This document shows, piece by piece, positions 56,015 through 64,000 of a stretch of 64,000 nt of DNA. The DNA is from CAYXTW01 sp964452645. GTDB taxonomy: Bacteria > Zixibacteria > MSB-5A5 > GN15 > PGXB01. The notes beneath the pieces were generated by a model. It had not been told where the DNA came from. It ran no database searches and saw only the letters and a program-made list of their open reading frames with translations. A program made the position numbers and the translations under genes. Location of the stretch: the NCBI GenBank assembly GCA_964452645.1, contig CAYVMO010000001.1, positions 1-64,000 on the forward strand. The letters are read 5' to 3'. Every line of letters begins with the position of its first letter. Position 1 is the stretch's first letter.

Positions 56015-57375
56015 ACACCTCCAACCACTACATTTTTAACAAGAATATGTGGGCCACCATGACAGGAGCGGATATTAGTCTGTCCCTTACCGCAGCCGCC
56101 GACAGTACTCAGCATAAGGTCATTGCCGACTGCGATCGTATCCTGCAGCGCCTTAAATAGATTTCCGGAAACATTGATATCACGAACCATTTGTTGAATT
56201 TTGCCGCACTTGACAATGTAGCCGTATTGAGCGCCGAATGTGAAATTCTCGCCGGCTGTTTGACCGCCCTTCGGTTCGAGCACGTAAATGCCGTCACCCA
56301 ATTGCGCCAATAGGTCATCGAAGCTGTGGGGGCCGGGTTCCATGTAAATAGTTCCCATCCTGATAATAGGTGGAAAACGGAAATCCTCGGCAACATTATG
56401 TCCCGAAATCGGCTCACCTAATTTGGCGGCGGTTCGTCTTGAATGCAACCGGCCGGTCAGCACCCCCTCTTTCATCAGTTGCACCGGGCATACCGCGACG
56501 CCTTCGTCATCATATTTATAAAGGCCAAGTTGCTCGGGGAGCGTGGCGTCGTCGATTATATTGACGACATCGCTTCCAAGTTTTTCTCCGATTTTCATTT
56601 TTTCGCGCATGGCCGGGAGTGACTCGATGATATCGGCCTCGGAAAAATGACCGAAGGCTTCATGCGTAAAAACGCCGGTCAAACCCGGATTCATGATGCA
56701 ATCATAGGTACCGCCCCCGACCGGTTTCGCCTTAAGTAAATCGAGAGCGATCGAGGTTTGTTTTTCGAGATTTTCTTCCTGATTGCGAACCGCCGCAAAG
56801 CCGTTACTGCCACCGGCGCGAACACGCACATTCTGAAGCAGATTACCATCTTTGCCGGTAATTTCTCCGGTGACAGCAGTCGTAATTAAATCCTCACGAA
56901 TCTCCGAGCCTTCCGAGTTGATAAAATGTTTTTCGCGAGTGACATCATAATATTTAAGCATGGTTGTTACGATTTTATCATTGCTGAGCGGGATGTTATT
57001 GTACTTTCTGAGCAGTTCGAGTTTTTCGTCTATGGATATATCGCGCGGATTTTCTTTTAATTTTGGAATAAACGTCTCTTTAACCGGCTGACATTCAGCC
57101 AGGCGAATCGGTTTTTCGATATTCTGGGAAATCAGCCGCGCCGATTCCATCGCATTGGCAATCGCCATATCGGCGTCGCTTTCTTTGGTAAAGGCGACGG
57201 TCGACATCCCGCCGTTGTGTAAAATCCTGATGACATAACCGTCAGTCGAGTTGGAGCCAATCTGCGACAGCTCTTTGCCGTTAAATGCGATTTCCGTGAC
57301 TTTCTTGACTTCATACCGGATATCAGCATAATCGGCGTCTATTTTGCCGAGGATTTTCCGGAGCTTTTCAAACAT
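56011..57375 (-). CDS. tldD: TldD metalloprotease subunit
   Basis: 454 residues. Zinc motif HEAFGH (about residues 234-239) in GVFTHEAFGHFSEADII. C-terminal QMVRDINVSGNLFKAL and GCGKGQ-NIRSCHGGPHILV are the TldD signature. AAGGAGG precedes the ATG. First gene of the tldD-pmbA pair; related pairs mature peptide natural products in some bacteria, but no precursor gene was recognised next to it. Confidence 0.93.
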   Translation of the reverse strand: MFEKLRKILGKIDADYADIRYEVKKVTEIAFNGKELSQIGSNSTDGYVIRILHNGGMSTVAFTKESDADMAIANAMESARLISQNIEKPIRLAECQPVKETFIPKLKENPRDISIDEKLELLRKYNNIPLSNDKIVTTMLKYYDVTREKHFINSEGSEIREDLITTAVTGEITGKDGNLLQNVRVRAGGSNGFAAVRNQEENLEKQTSIALDLLKAKPVGGGTYDCIMNPGLTGVFTHEAFGHFSEADIIESLPAMREKMKIGEKLGSDVVNIIDDATLPEQLGLYKYDDEGVAVCPVQLMKEGVLTGRLHSRRTAAKLGEPISGHNVAEDFRFPPIIRMGTIYMEPGPHSFDDLLAQLGDGIYVLEPKGGQTAGENFTFGAQYGYIVKCGKIQQMVRDINVSGNLFKALQDTIAVGNDLMLSTVGGCGKGQTNIRSCHGGPHILVKNVVVGGV

Positions 57376-57482
57376 TCAACCTCCTTGTTTAATAAACATT
57401 CAGAAGTTATTTATTATAATATGTAATGTTCAAGTACAATCACACGATTATTTGCGCTTTCCATTTCTAATATAAGAAATCT

Positions 57483-57521
57483 TAAATAAATAAGCCCCTT
57501 TTCGCTTGGAAAAAAGGGGCT
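57483..57521 (-). terminator. Terminator of the M23-dockerin gene
   Basis: Arms AGCCCCTTTT (57493-57502) and AAAAGGGGCT (57512-57521). Read on the minus strand it is followed by a modest TTATTTATTT run. 29 bp past the stop. Confidence 0.75.
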
Positions 57522-57549
57522 CAGCTAAATATGTAAAACCAAGTTTATT

Positions 57550-59028
57550 CTACGGGCATGTCGGATTAGGGCCTTCCATGTATAGATAGCTAATTAAAGC
57601 GGTTATGTCAAAGATATTGACGGTTCCGTCGTTATTTACGTCGGCGGCGTTGCTCGGGTAGGGCGCCGGGCCGTCCAGATAAAGAAAGGTTATTGTAAAA
57701 GTTATGTCAAAGATATTAACCGCCAAATCGTTATTGACATCACCGCATATATATCCACCCGGTATCAGCGTAATATCCAGCTGCAAATTTTGATTCATAA
57801 CCAAAGATGTATCAAATGATTCATAACCGATCCGGCTGATGGTAATCGTCTGGCCGCCGCCGCCGACCGAATCGATAACATATTCGCCCGAGGCGTCGGT
57901 ACTGCCGCCCTGTCCGTCGGGCATAACTTGGATGGTTGTCCCCTCCAGATAAGGATTACCGTCGGAGAAGTCAACCGTACCGGTTACGGTAAAAAAATTG
58001 GCGACAGTGACAATCATTGAATCGATGGTGGCATTGCCCGCAAAATCACTCGCCCGCGCATATACAGTATACTCGCCATTATAGAAATTGGTGGTCCGCC
58101 ATGATTCGTTCACATCTTCGACCTCCACGATTCCATCACCATCGGTGTTGGTCAGGTTAAAAAACATGACCTGGCTATCGACACCGAAGTTGGAATTGCA
58201 AAAAAAATCGTCCTGATAGATAATTGATCTATAAGTTCGCATCCAGGTGTTATAAGAACCTATAGGTTAGGTAAAACAAACGGTAGTTGTCCAGGGGATG
58301 GAGGAATCGCCTTCGATTTTGTATTCGATTTTGTAAGGGATGTTTTTCCATTGATAGAAATTGTAATAGTCGTACATACTGCTGATTATATCGACGTCGC
58401 CGAATAGCGGTGCGCCCGGCGGAAAATAGTCGACCAGGCCGTTCCGACAAAAGGCAAAAGGCTGATCGTACCAGGCCAGATCTATGACTGGAAAATCGGT
58501 GTCATAAATGCCGTCCAAATACTCCAGCGGATTGCCGGTAAATTCCCAGTCCCAGAAACCGTTATGCCAGGTTGCCGAATCGCCGGCGAAACGGATTTTG
58601 GAAAAATGCAAGTGCTGAACCGTTTCCGGCTGTTCCGGCCAATTGACAACGGTTCCGATCGAATCACCCTGATTTACCCAATCGCCCACCTCAAAAGCGA
58701 ATGAGGTCATCGCAACGTGCGCATACATCCAGCCGTCACACTCCGATTCATTGGCAGAGTCGCATATCGCCATCCGCCAACTGCTGTAATTGCCGTAAAG
58801 AGTAATTATCGCCTTCACATAACCCGCTTCCACGGCATAGACCGGCGTTCCGGCCGGAACCGCGATATCATTTCCAGTATCAAGGTCATCACCCTGGATC
58901 AAACCATATACGGCCGAAACCGAGTGATTGGTGCTGTCCGGCCATACCGGCCATTGCAGGGCATAGGTGCTGCCCACCCCGAAAAAAACCAGTAAAATAA
59001 TAAAACCGATTTTGTAACGATTTGCCAT
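57550..59028 (-). pseudogene. Exported M23-like peptidase with dockerin, interrupted by in-frame TAA
   Basis: The two open parts (59028-58267 and 58242-57550) are in the same frame, separated by a single TAA at 58269-58267; nine sense codons lie between it and the next ATG. Part one: GGAGG before the ATG, signal peptide ending YALQ, an M23/LytM-like fold (TGNDIAVPAGTPVYAVEAG, YAHVAMTSFAFEVGDWVNQGDSIG, HLHFS). The HxxxD metal His is replaced, while the HxH is kept. Part two: an Ig-like segment, a CarboxypepD_reg-like domain (GTVDFSDGNPYLEGTTIQV) and a dockerin pair (CGDVNNDLAVNIFDI, DVNNDGTVNIFDI). Either a recent nonsense mutation, a sequence error, or a truncated secreted product. Confidence 0.8.
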
Positions 59029-59157
59029 AACGCCTCCGAATCAGTCTTGAAGTTATTGATATGTTTTTTAATCCGGTCCTTACATTTTTCACAGACGATT
59101 AAAATTAGATTATCAATCTGTGTTGTCTGGCGATTGGCGGTAGATAAAATACAATTA

Positions 59158-59185
59158 AATATACTGAAATACCCATATTTGTCAA
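59158..59185 (-). promoter_or_regulatory. Promoter of the M23-dockerin gene
   Basis: Minus strand TTGACA (59185-59180), 16-nt spacer, TATATT (59163-59158), giving a leader of about 125 nt. Same shape as at 9184-9211. The remaining intergenic bases to 59356 hold nothing else I can name. Confidence 0.75.
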
Positions 59186-59356
59186 GCAAAAAATCGTTTT
59201 TTACGGCCAAGGGAAGTATTTAGGCAAGTCGGGTCGCGAACCGGGGGATAAAGTAATTGCGGCAAATGCCGATTGTTTATTTAAGGATTTGCTTACCGGT
59301 GCATAACGACTAAGCACAAGAGTGGCAAGCCGTTAAAGCAGGGTTGAGATAAAAGC

Positions 59357-60388
59357 ATGAATAGAAGAAATTACGGTTATCTGGATTTTGCCGGGGGTTT
59401 CGTATTTTTCGGCGTCGGTTTGGGTGTACTTTATTGGATTCTTCAGGCCTTTCTTGATGCCTATATATTCGGCAATGGGGATCTGGTGAAACATATTTTT
59501 TCTCCGAATTCGTACGAAATCTGGATGCGCTCGATGGTTATATTTATGTTGGTCCTGTCCAGTTCCTTTGTGCAATCAATGATTTCGAAACGCAAAAGAG
59601 CCGAGGAGGCGCTGCGTAATAACGAGGCCATGCTGCGGGCCACCATTGAATCCTCGGCCAATGGTATCCTGGTGGTTGACGGCCGCGGTAAAGTGGTCCA
59701 TTCCAATGCACGATTTATGGAGATGTGGCGAATACCGGAGGAATTGATGCGGACGGGCGATGATGATAAGCTACTGGAATTCGTCCTGAATCAGGTGAAA
59801 GAGCCGCAGGCTTTTTTGAAAAAGGTCAGAGAACTCTACAATTCTTCGGAGATTGATCGCGATACAATTTTATTTAAAGATAATCGGGTTTTTGATCGTT
59901 ATTCCCAGCCTTTGATACGTGACAATCATATAGCGGGTCGGGTATGGAGCTTCGCCGATATTACCGAACGCGAACGTGCCAGCAGTCGCATGAAATTGAC
60001 GCAATTTTCGATCGATCACGCCGCTGACGCTATATTCTGGATAGGCTCTGATGGGCAACTTATTTTTGTCAATCAGACGGCCTGTAAAGTCCTTGGCTAT
60101 ACTGAAGACGAACTTCTTTCCATGACCGTTGATGACATCGATCCCAGTTACTCGAAAGAAATCTGTGCGGATATATGGCGCAATATCAAACAGAATCGCT
60201 CCATGACGTTCAGCTCCCATCATAAGACCAAGGCAGGCATTGTATTCCCGGTTGAGATATCCGCCAACTATCTCGAATTCGATGGCAAAGAATATAACTG
60301 CGCTTTTGCCCGTAAGATTGTCGAGGAAAAATCAATCGATAATACATTTGGCGCCCCAGAGTCCACATCCAAAATTGAGAGCTTGTAG
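59357..60388 (+). CDS. Membrane protein with two PAS domains, no output domain
   Basis: 343 residues. Two hydrophobic helices (about 9-34 and 56-72), a short coiled linker (ISKRKRAEEALRNNEAML), PAS-like domain 1 (about 92-205, ESSANGILVVDGRGKVVHSN...SFADITERE) and PAS domain 2 (about 212-325, DHAADAIFWIGSDGQLIFVNQTACKVLGY). The chain ends without kinase, GGDEF, EAL or HTH. It may act as a sensor subunit for a separate partner, or be a shortened histidine kinase. Single gene. Confidence 0.82.
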   Translation: MNRRNYGYLDFAGGFVFFGVGLGVLYWILQAFLDAYIFGNGDLVKHIFSPNSYEIWMRSMVIFMLVLSSSFVQSMISKRKRAEEALRNNEAMLRATIESSANGILVVDGRGKVVHSNARFMEMWRIPEELMRTGDDDKLLEFVLNQVKEPQAFLKKVRELYNSSEIDRDTILFKDNRVFDRYSQPLIRDNHIAGRVWSFADITERERASSRMKLTQFSIDHAADAIFWIGSDGQLIFVNQTACKVLGYTEDELLSMTVDDIDPSYSKEICADIWRNIKQNRSMTFSSHHKTKAGIVFPVEISANYLEFDGKEYNCAFARKIVEEKSIDNTFGAPESTSKIESL

Positions 60389-60460
60389 AAAAACAATTAG
60401 TTCTATATGGTTTTCGATTCGAATATAGTTCCCAACGTATAAATGTTAATTTTTAGTTTA

Positions 60461-61855
60461 TCAAAACTTCGCCCAGCGGGGGACGCGGGGGAAGGGGAGA
60501 ACGTCTCTTATATTGGCCATGCCGGTAATGTACATTAGCGTTCTTTCAAAACCGAGGCCGAATCCGGAATGCGGCGCGCTGCCGTATTTACGCAGGTCAA
60601 AATACCATGTGTATAAATCGGTATTCAAATTCTTCTCTTTCATGTGTTCCATCAGGACATCGTATCTTTCCTCACGCTGCGAGCCGCCGATAATCTCGCC
60701 GATTTTGGGCACCAGAACGTCCATGGCCGCAACCGTCTTGCCGTCGTCGTTGACGCGCATATAAAAAGCCTTAATCTTTTTAGGATAATCATATACGATC
60801 GTGGGCCGTTTAAATATTTTCTCGGTTAGATACCGTTCATGTTCCGATTGCAGTTCGACACCCCATTTAATCGGGAATTCGAATTTTTCCCTCGCCTTTT
60901 CCAGAATCTTTATCGCCTCGGCGTAGGGCAATCGTTCGAATTCGGAATTGATAACATGTTCGAGCGTTTGATGCAGGCTCTTATCAATCCATTTGCCGAA
61001 AAAAGCCATTTCGTCGGCGCAGTCTTCGAGAGCGTACTTGAAAATGAACTTGAGGAAATCGACAGCAATATCCATATTTTCCTGATTATCACAGAAAGCC
61101 ATCTCCGGTTCGATCATCCAGAATTCGGAAGCATGCCGTGACGTATTGGAATTTTCGGCGCGAAAAGTCGGCGAAAAGGTATAGACATCGCTTAAGGCAA
61201 GGGCTCCGATTTCGGCCTCAAGTTGCCCCGAAACCGTCAGAAAAGCCTCGGAACCGAAGAAGTCCTCATTATAATCGATACCGTTTTCTTTATGCGGCAG
61301 ATTATTCAAATCGAGCGTAGTCACACGAAATAATTCACCGGCCCCTTCGGCATCGGAAGCGGTAATAATCGGCGTATGCAGATAATAGAAGCCGCGTTCC
61401 TGATAGTATTTATGAATGGCATAAGAAATTTTAGAGCGAATTCGGTTGATCGCCCCGAACGTATTAGTTCTCGGCCTCAGATGCGCCATTTCTCGAAGAT
61501 ATTCAAAACTATGCCGTTTTTTTTGAAGCGGATAACTTTGATCGGCCGGCCCGATTAATTCCAGCCTGTCAACCTTCAGTTCGTATTTCTGACCTTTTGC
61601 CGGGGATTCGACAAGTTTGCCGATTACTTTTACCGCCGCGCCGGTCAAGATTTTTTCCAGAACCGGGAAATCGCCAGGATTGCCAATTACCGCCTGAATA
61701 TTACCGAGGCAGGAGCCGTCATTTATTTCAATAAAGGCGACATTTTTGGAAACACGAATGGTCCGCACCCAGCCCAGAATGATAAGTTCTATATTGGTGC
61801 TAACACTATCTTCGACAAGCACTTTGGCGATTTTTGTCCGTTTGAAATAATCCAC
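60461..61855 (-). CDS. asnS: Asparaginyl-tRNA synthetase
   Basis: 464 residues, class IIb synthetase. N-terminal OB fold (ILGWVRTIRVSKNVAFIEINDGS), motif 2 TFSPTFRAENSNTSRHASEFWMIEPEM, motif 3 GFGLGFERTLMYITGM, and RDVLPFPR close to the end. Normal length. Transcribed alone. Confidence 0.96.
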   Translation of the reverse strand: MDYFKRTKIAKVLVEDSVSTNIELIILGWVRTIRVSKNVAFIEINDGSCLGNIQAVIGNPGDFPVLEKILTGAAVKVIGKLVESPAKGQKYELKVDRLELIGPADQSYPLQKKRHSFEYLREMAHLRPRTNTFGAINRIRSKISYAIHKYYQERGFYYLHTPIITASDAEGAGELFRVTTLDLNNLPHKENGIDYNEDFFGSEAFLTVSGQLEAEIGALALSDVYTFSPTFRAENSNTSRHASEFWMIEPEMAFCDNQENMDIAVDFLKFIFKYALEDCADEMAFFGKWIDKSLHQTLEHVINSEFERLPYAEAIKILEKAREKFEFPIKWGVELQSEHERYLTEKIFKRPTIVYDYPKKIKAFYMRVNDDGKTVAAMDVLVPKIGEIIGGSQREERYDVLMEHMKEKNLNTDLYTWYFDLRKYGSAPHSGFGLGFERTLMYITGMANIRDVLPFPRVPRWAKF

Positions 61856-62004
61856 TATCCGCCTCCGGCAGTCAGTAAACCTCGTCTGACCTTTTATCCG
61901 GTCATTATCTTAATGCCCTAAACTATCCTATAATTTAAGGCAAATCAAGAGAATAAATCGAATTCATTTTAATAAGCCAAAAAATGAAATATTAAAAGCT
62001 GATT

Positions 62005-62035
62005 TTGAAACAATTTTTCAAAACTCCAGTATAAT
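62005..62035 (+). promoter_or_regulatory. Candidate promoter of a small RNA
   Basis: TATAAT at 62030-62035 (full match) with TTGAAA at 62005-62010, spacer 19 nt, longer than ideal. It points toward the terminator at 62094-62129, with no ORF between. Confidence 0.4.
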
Positions 62036-62041
62036 AAAATA

Positions 62042-62129
62042 GAAACAGCAGTGAGCAACGCGGTTAGCAATTTAATCCCAACCTATTGCCCAGGCGCCGC
62101 CCGAAGGAATCCGGTCGGCGCTTTTTTTT
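62042..62129 (+). ncRNA. Candidate small RNA of about 88 nt
   Basis: Between asnS and the next gene, both on the minus strand, the plus strand has a -10 box TATAAT at 62030 and a strong hairpin-plus-U-tract at its end (GCGCCG 62094-62099, CGGCGC 62116-62121, eight T 62122-62129). On the minus strand the same hairpin has A in place of T, so it does not serve the minus gene. No reading frame of note. No known RNA family recognised. Confidence 0.4.
62094..62129 (+). terminator. Plus-strand rho-independent terminator
   Basis: Stem GCGCCG/CGGCGC with inner CCCGAAGG...CCGG, followed by TTTTTTTT (62122-62129). Adjacent to the stop of the minus-strand gene at 62131. Confidence 0.75.
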
Positions 62130-62130
62130 G

Positions 62131-64000
62131 TCAATTTTGTGCTTCCTCGACCAATTCCCGGTAATGCCCAACGAGATTTTCAACGGCGTCCTTTGACTCG
62201 GATTCGGCCAGAATATTAAAGGAGGCGGTCAGATTATCGGGGGCAACCAAAACCCAGCCGTCCTTTTCGATAATCCTGATACCGTCAATCAACTGGCGTT
62301 CTTTTGATTCCGTGCCGCTTATCAGGGATCGCATGACCTGCCCTTTTTTGGACCAGGGGCAGGGAATTCGGATTTCCTTGCGAATATAATTTTCATAATG
62401 ACCGCGCAATTCGCCCGGTCTGATTTTAACTTGGGCGATCATGTCCAGAATATATATGGCGGTCAGGATGGCATCGGCCCCCATCTGGAAGCCGGGAAAA
62501 ATAAAGCCGCCCAGAGTTCCGCCGACAAAATCGACTCCCTCCTGCTGCATCGCCTCCATCATGGCCAGATGTGAATTCCTGACGCGGATAACTTCAACTC
62601 CATATTGAGAGGCAATCTGTTCGACACCCATCGAGGCGGCGACCGGCACCGCAATCCTTCGCGCCGTATGGGTTCTCAGAAACAGATCGGTAACGAGAAG
62701 AAGGAGAAGCTGGCTGTCGATGAAAAAGCCGTTTTCATCCACCACCGTCAGTTTTTCCGCAGCGGAATTGATAAGGAAACCGATATCGGCATGCAGGGTT
62801 TTCACGATTGAAGATAACTGCACTATCGATTGGATATTTTCATCGGCGTGGCGCGAGAATTTTCGCGGATCCAGAAAAGCATTAAGAGCGATGACGTTGA
62901 TACCCAATTGTGAAAAAATCGTCGGGAAAACCATGCTGGCGCCACCGTTGGTGTAATCGATAACCACTTTAAACCCGGCTTTGTGGATATTCTCATTATC
63001 GAGGGCCGAAACGAAATCATCGCGGTAATGTTCCAGAACACCCTGGGGCATATCGAGGTGTCCGATTTTATTCAGGTTGGCTCGGCGGAAATCTTCACTG
63101 AAAAATAGCCGCTCCACTTTTTTAAGTTTTGTCGTCGGCATGTCAAGACCGTCGCCGTTGAAGAAAATAAAATCGATGAGATTATAATCATCGGGATTAT
63201 GTCTGATATAGACCCCGGCGGCGTAGGCGCCGTTCCGAAGTGCGTAGCGAACAACCGGAATCGGCATCACCTCCAGATCATCGGCATTGACTCCTGCCGC
63301 CAGAAAGCCGGCAATCAGGCTGCGCTTGAGCAAACGGGAAATATCGGAAGCGTCACGGCTGGTGACGACATTTTGTCCCTGGCCGAGGTAGGCGCCAAAG
63401 GCGCCGCCCAGTTTGACCGCCATTTCCGGTGTGATTTCAGTCAGCGCCAGGCCGGAGACTTTCGACTGCGTAAAAAGCTCGCGGTTCCATTTTTCACTCC
63501 AGACCAGAGATGATGATACGATGGCGCCCTCATCGACCGTTTTGCCGGGCCAGATTTTACAGTTGGCTTTGACCGTGGCGCCATTACCGACCGTGCAATC
63601 ATCGGAGACGATTACATTATCAAGCAAAGCGACATTTTCGCCAATTCGCGATCGGGCACAAATAATCGACTGACTCAAATTCGATCCGGGCCCGATCTGG
63701 ACATCTTCCCAGACAACCGAGCGATTAATCTCGACACCTTCACCGATCCGCGAACGGGACCCGATCACGGAGTTTTCAATTCTGGCGCCGGTGGCAATGC
63801 TGCTGTTTTCCCCGATGACGACGACGCCCTTCAAATCGATATCGTCGCCCAGATTGACATTGCTTCCCAGATAAACCGACGCCTCGCCGATCTTTCTATG
63901 CTCCAGACCAAGATCAAGATTCGTTCTTCCGTCGAGCAGATCATCGTGGGCGCGGGCGTACTCATCGATATTGCCGACATCCTTCCAATAGCCGTTCATA
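62131..64000 (-). CDS. Nucleotidyltransferase-phosphomannomutase fusion (5' end outside window)
   Basis: The frame runs off the window; 622 residues are visible. It begins with the end of an NTP-transferase domain (GYWKDVGNIDEYARAHDDLL), then left-handed beta-helix hexapeptide repeats (about 38-155: IGENSSIATGARI, IGPGSNLSQSII), then a phosphohexomutase domain (about 200-620). In true phosphomannomutases the active-site loop is TASHNP; here it reads VYIRHNPDDYN, with Arg in place of the phosphoserine. The sugar-binding GEnSGH-like loop is also not obvious (VGGTLGGFIFPGF). The mutase half may therefore be non-catalytic. Probably acts in GDP-mannose or related sugar-nucleotide supply. Confidence 0.85.
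   Translation of the reverse strand, partial: MNGYWKDVGNIDEYARAHDDLLDGRTNLDLGLEHRKIGEASVYLGSNVNLGDDIDLKGVVVIGENSSIATGARIENSVIGSRSRIGEGVEINRSVVWEDVQIGPGSNLSQSIICARSRIGENVALLDNVIVSDDCTVGNGATVKANCKIWPGKTVDEGAIVSSSLVWSEKWNRELFTQSKVSGLALTEITPEMAVKLGGAFGAYLGQGQNVVTSRDASDISRLLKRSLIAGFLAAGVNADDLEVMPIPVVRYALRNGAYAAGVYIRHNPDDYNLIDFIFFNGDGLDMPTTKLKKVERLFFSEDFRRANLNKIGHLDMPQGVLEHYRDDFVSALDNENIHKAGFKVVIDYTNGGASMVFPTIFSQLGINVIALNAFLDPRKFSRHADENIQSIVQLSSIVKTLHADIGFLINSAAEKLTVVDENGFFIDSQLLLLLVTDLFLRTHTARRIAVPVAASMGVEQIASQYGVEVIRVRNSHLAMMEAMQQEGVDFVGGTLGGFIFPGFQMGADAILTAIYILDMIAQVKIRPGELRGHYENYIRKEIRIPCPWSKKGQVMRSLISGTESKERQLIDGIRIIEKDGWVLVAPDNLTASFNILAESESKDAVENLVGHYRELVEEAQN

Noticed and set aside
54698..57375. 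tldD/pmbA as part of a peptide natural-product cluster
   Set aside because: No short precursor with a leader/core pattern and no other modifying enzyme next to the pair.
59211..59356. Possible riboswitch before the PAS protein
   Set aside because: I could not match it to a GEMM or other known consensus by eye.
1..64000. tRNA, rRNA, CRISPR arrays, insertion sequences, prophage
   Set aside because: I looked for T-loop-like GGTTCGA motifs, regular spaced repeats and transposase motifs in the gaps and saw none.

Overview
The window looks like a chromosome segment from a Gram-negative bacterium of the FCB-related candidate phyla, most likely Zixibacteria or a close relative. This is inference, not a computed placement. 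The basis is: secreted proteins ending in dockerin-like pairs of the type CGDVN-DG-VNIFD; many lipoprotein signal peptides; a FadL-type outer-membrane protein; PEGA/SUMF1-fold and Ser/Thr-kinase proteins; FlgD-type Ig tails; and a bacillithiol gene. Gene order is mosaic, with short operons on both strands. No tRNA, rRNA, CRISPR array, transposase or phage gene was seen.

Layout. 0-3.2 kb: lipA (3' end), a REC-GAF-HD-GYP regulator and a site-2 protease. 3.3-9.2 kb: a 1725-residue secreted beta-propeller/dockerin protein with a roughly 630-nt leader. 9.4-16.3 kb: exported proteins, namely a nuclease, a frameshifted TolB-like propeller, a FlgD-Ig lipoprotein, a DUF1573 protein with in-frame TGA, and an S8 protease with dockerin. 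16.5-21.1 kb: a lipoprotein hydrolase, an exported nickel superoxide dismutase, type I glutamine synthetase and a lipoprotein. 21.2-24.1 kb: rnhB-yraN, a methyltransferase and an NmrA-like protein. 24.4-33.6 kb: two receptor-like Ser/Thr kinases flanking ispG, a DUF2089 operon and small membrane or cupredoxin-like proteins. 33.9-42.6 kb: tandem carboxypeptidase-regulatory-like lipoproteins, bshB1, a pseudo-esterase/FadL pair, a glycosyltransferase-TPR fusion and a cysteine desulfurase. 42.7-45.2 kb: an AT-rich two-gene cassette (DUF5343-like plus HEPN-like) between two repeat-rich intergenic stretches. 45.2-64 kb: a nucleotide-sugar cluster, enolase, a TPR-sigma54 activator with a small secreted ORF, a PEGA-SUMF protein, tldD/pmbA, a split M23-dockerin gene, a PAS sensor, asnS, a candidate small RNA, and the 3' part of a nucleotidyltransferase/phosphomannomutase fusion.

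How it fits together. A large share of the genes build or monitor the cell envelope and exported proteome: dockerin proteins, proteases, exported NiSOD, TldD/PmbA, S2P, kinases with extracytoplasmic PEGA/SUMF or TPR domains, and sugar-nucleotide enzymes. Several genes, including all three dockerin genes, are preceded by a recurring promoter shape, TTGAC(A/C/G)-N16-TATATT-like.

Most interesting signal. In the DUF1573 gene at 11810-12532 a TGA replaces exactly the first cysteine of the family's C-x-C-T motif. It is followed 20 nt later by the GGT loop of a perfect 8-bp hairpin, as expected of a bacterial SECIS. This is a strong candidate for a selenoprotein in a family for which I know of no described selenoprotein form. 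Second is the DUF5343-HEPN cassette, a possible toxin or defence pair. Two other ORF breaks (10.68 kb frameshift, 58.27 kb TAA) lack such support and may be sequence errors or pseudogenes.
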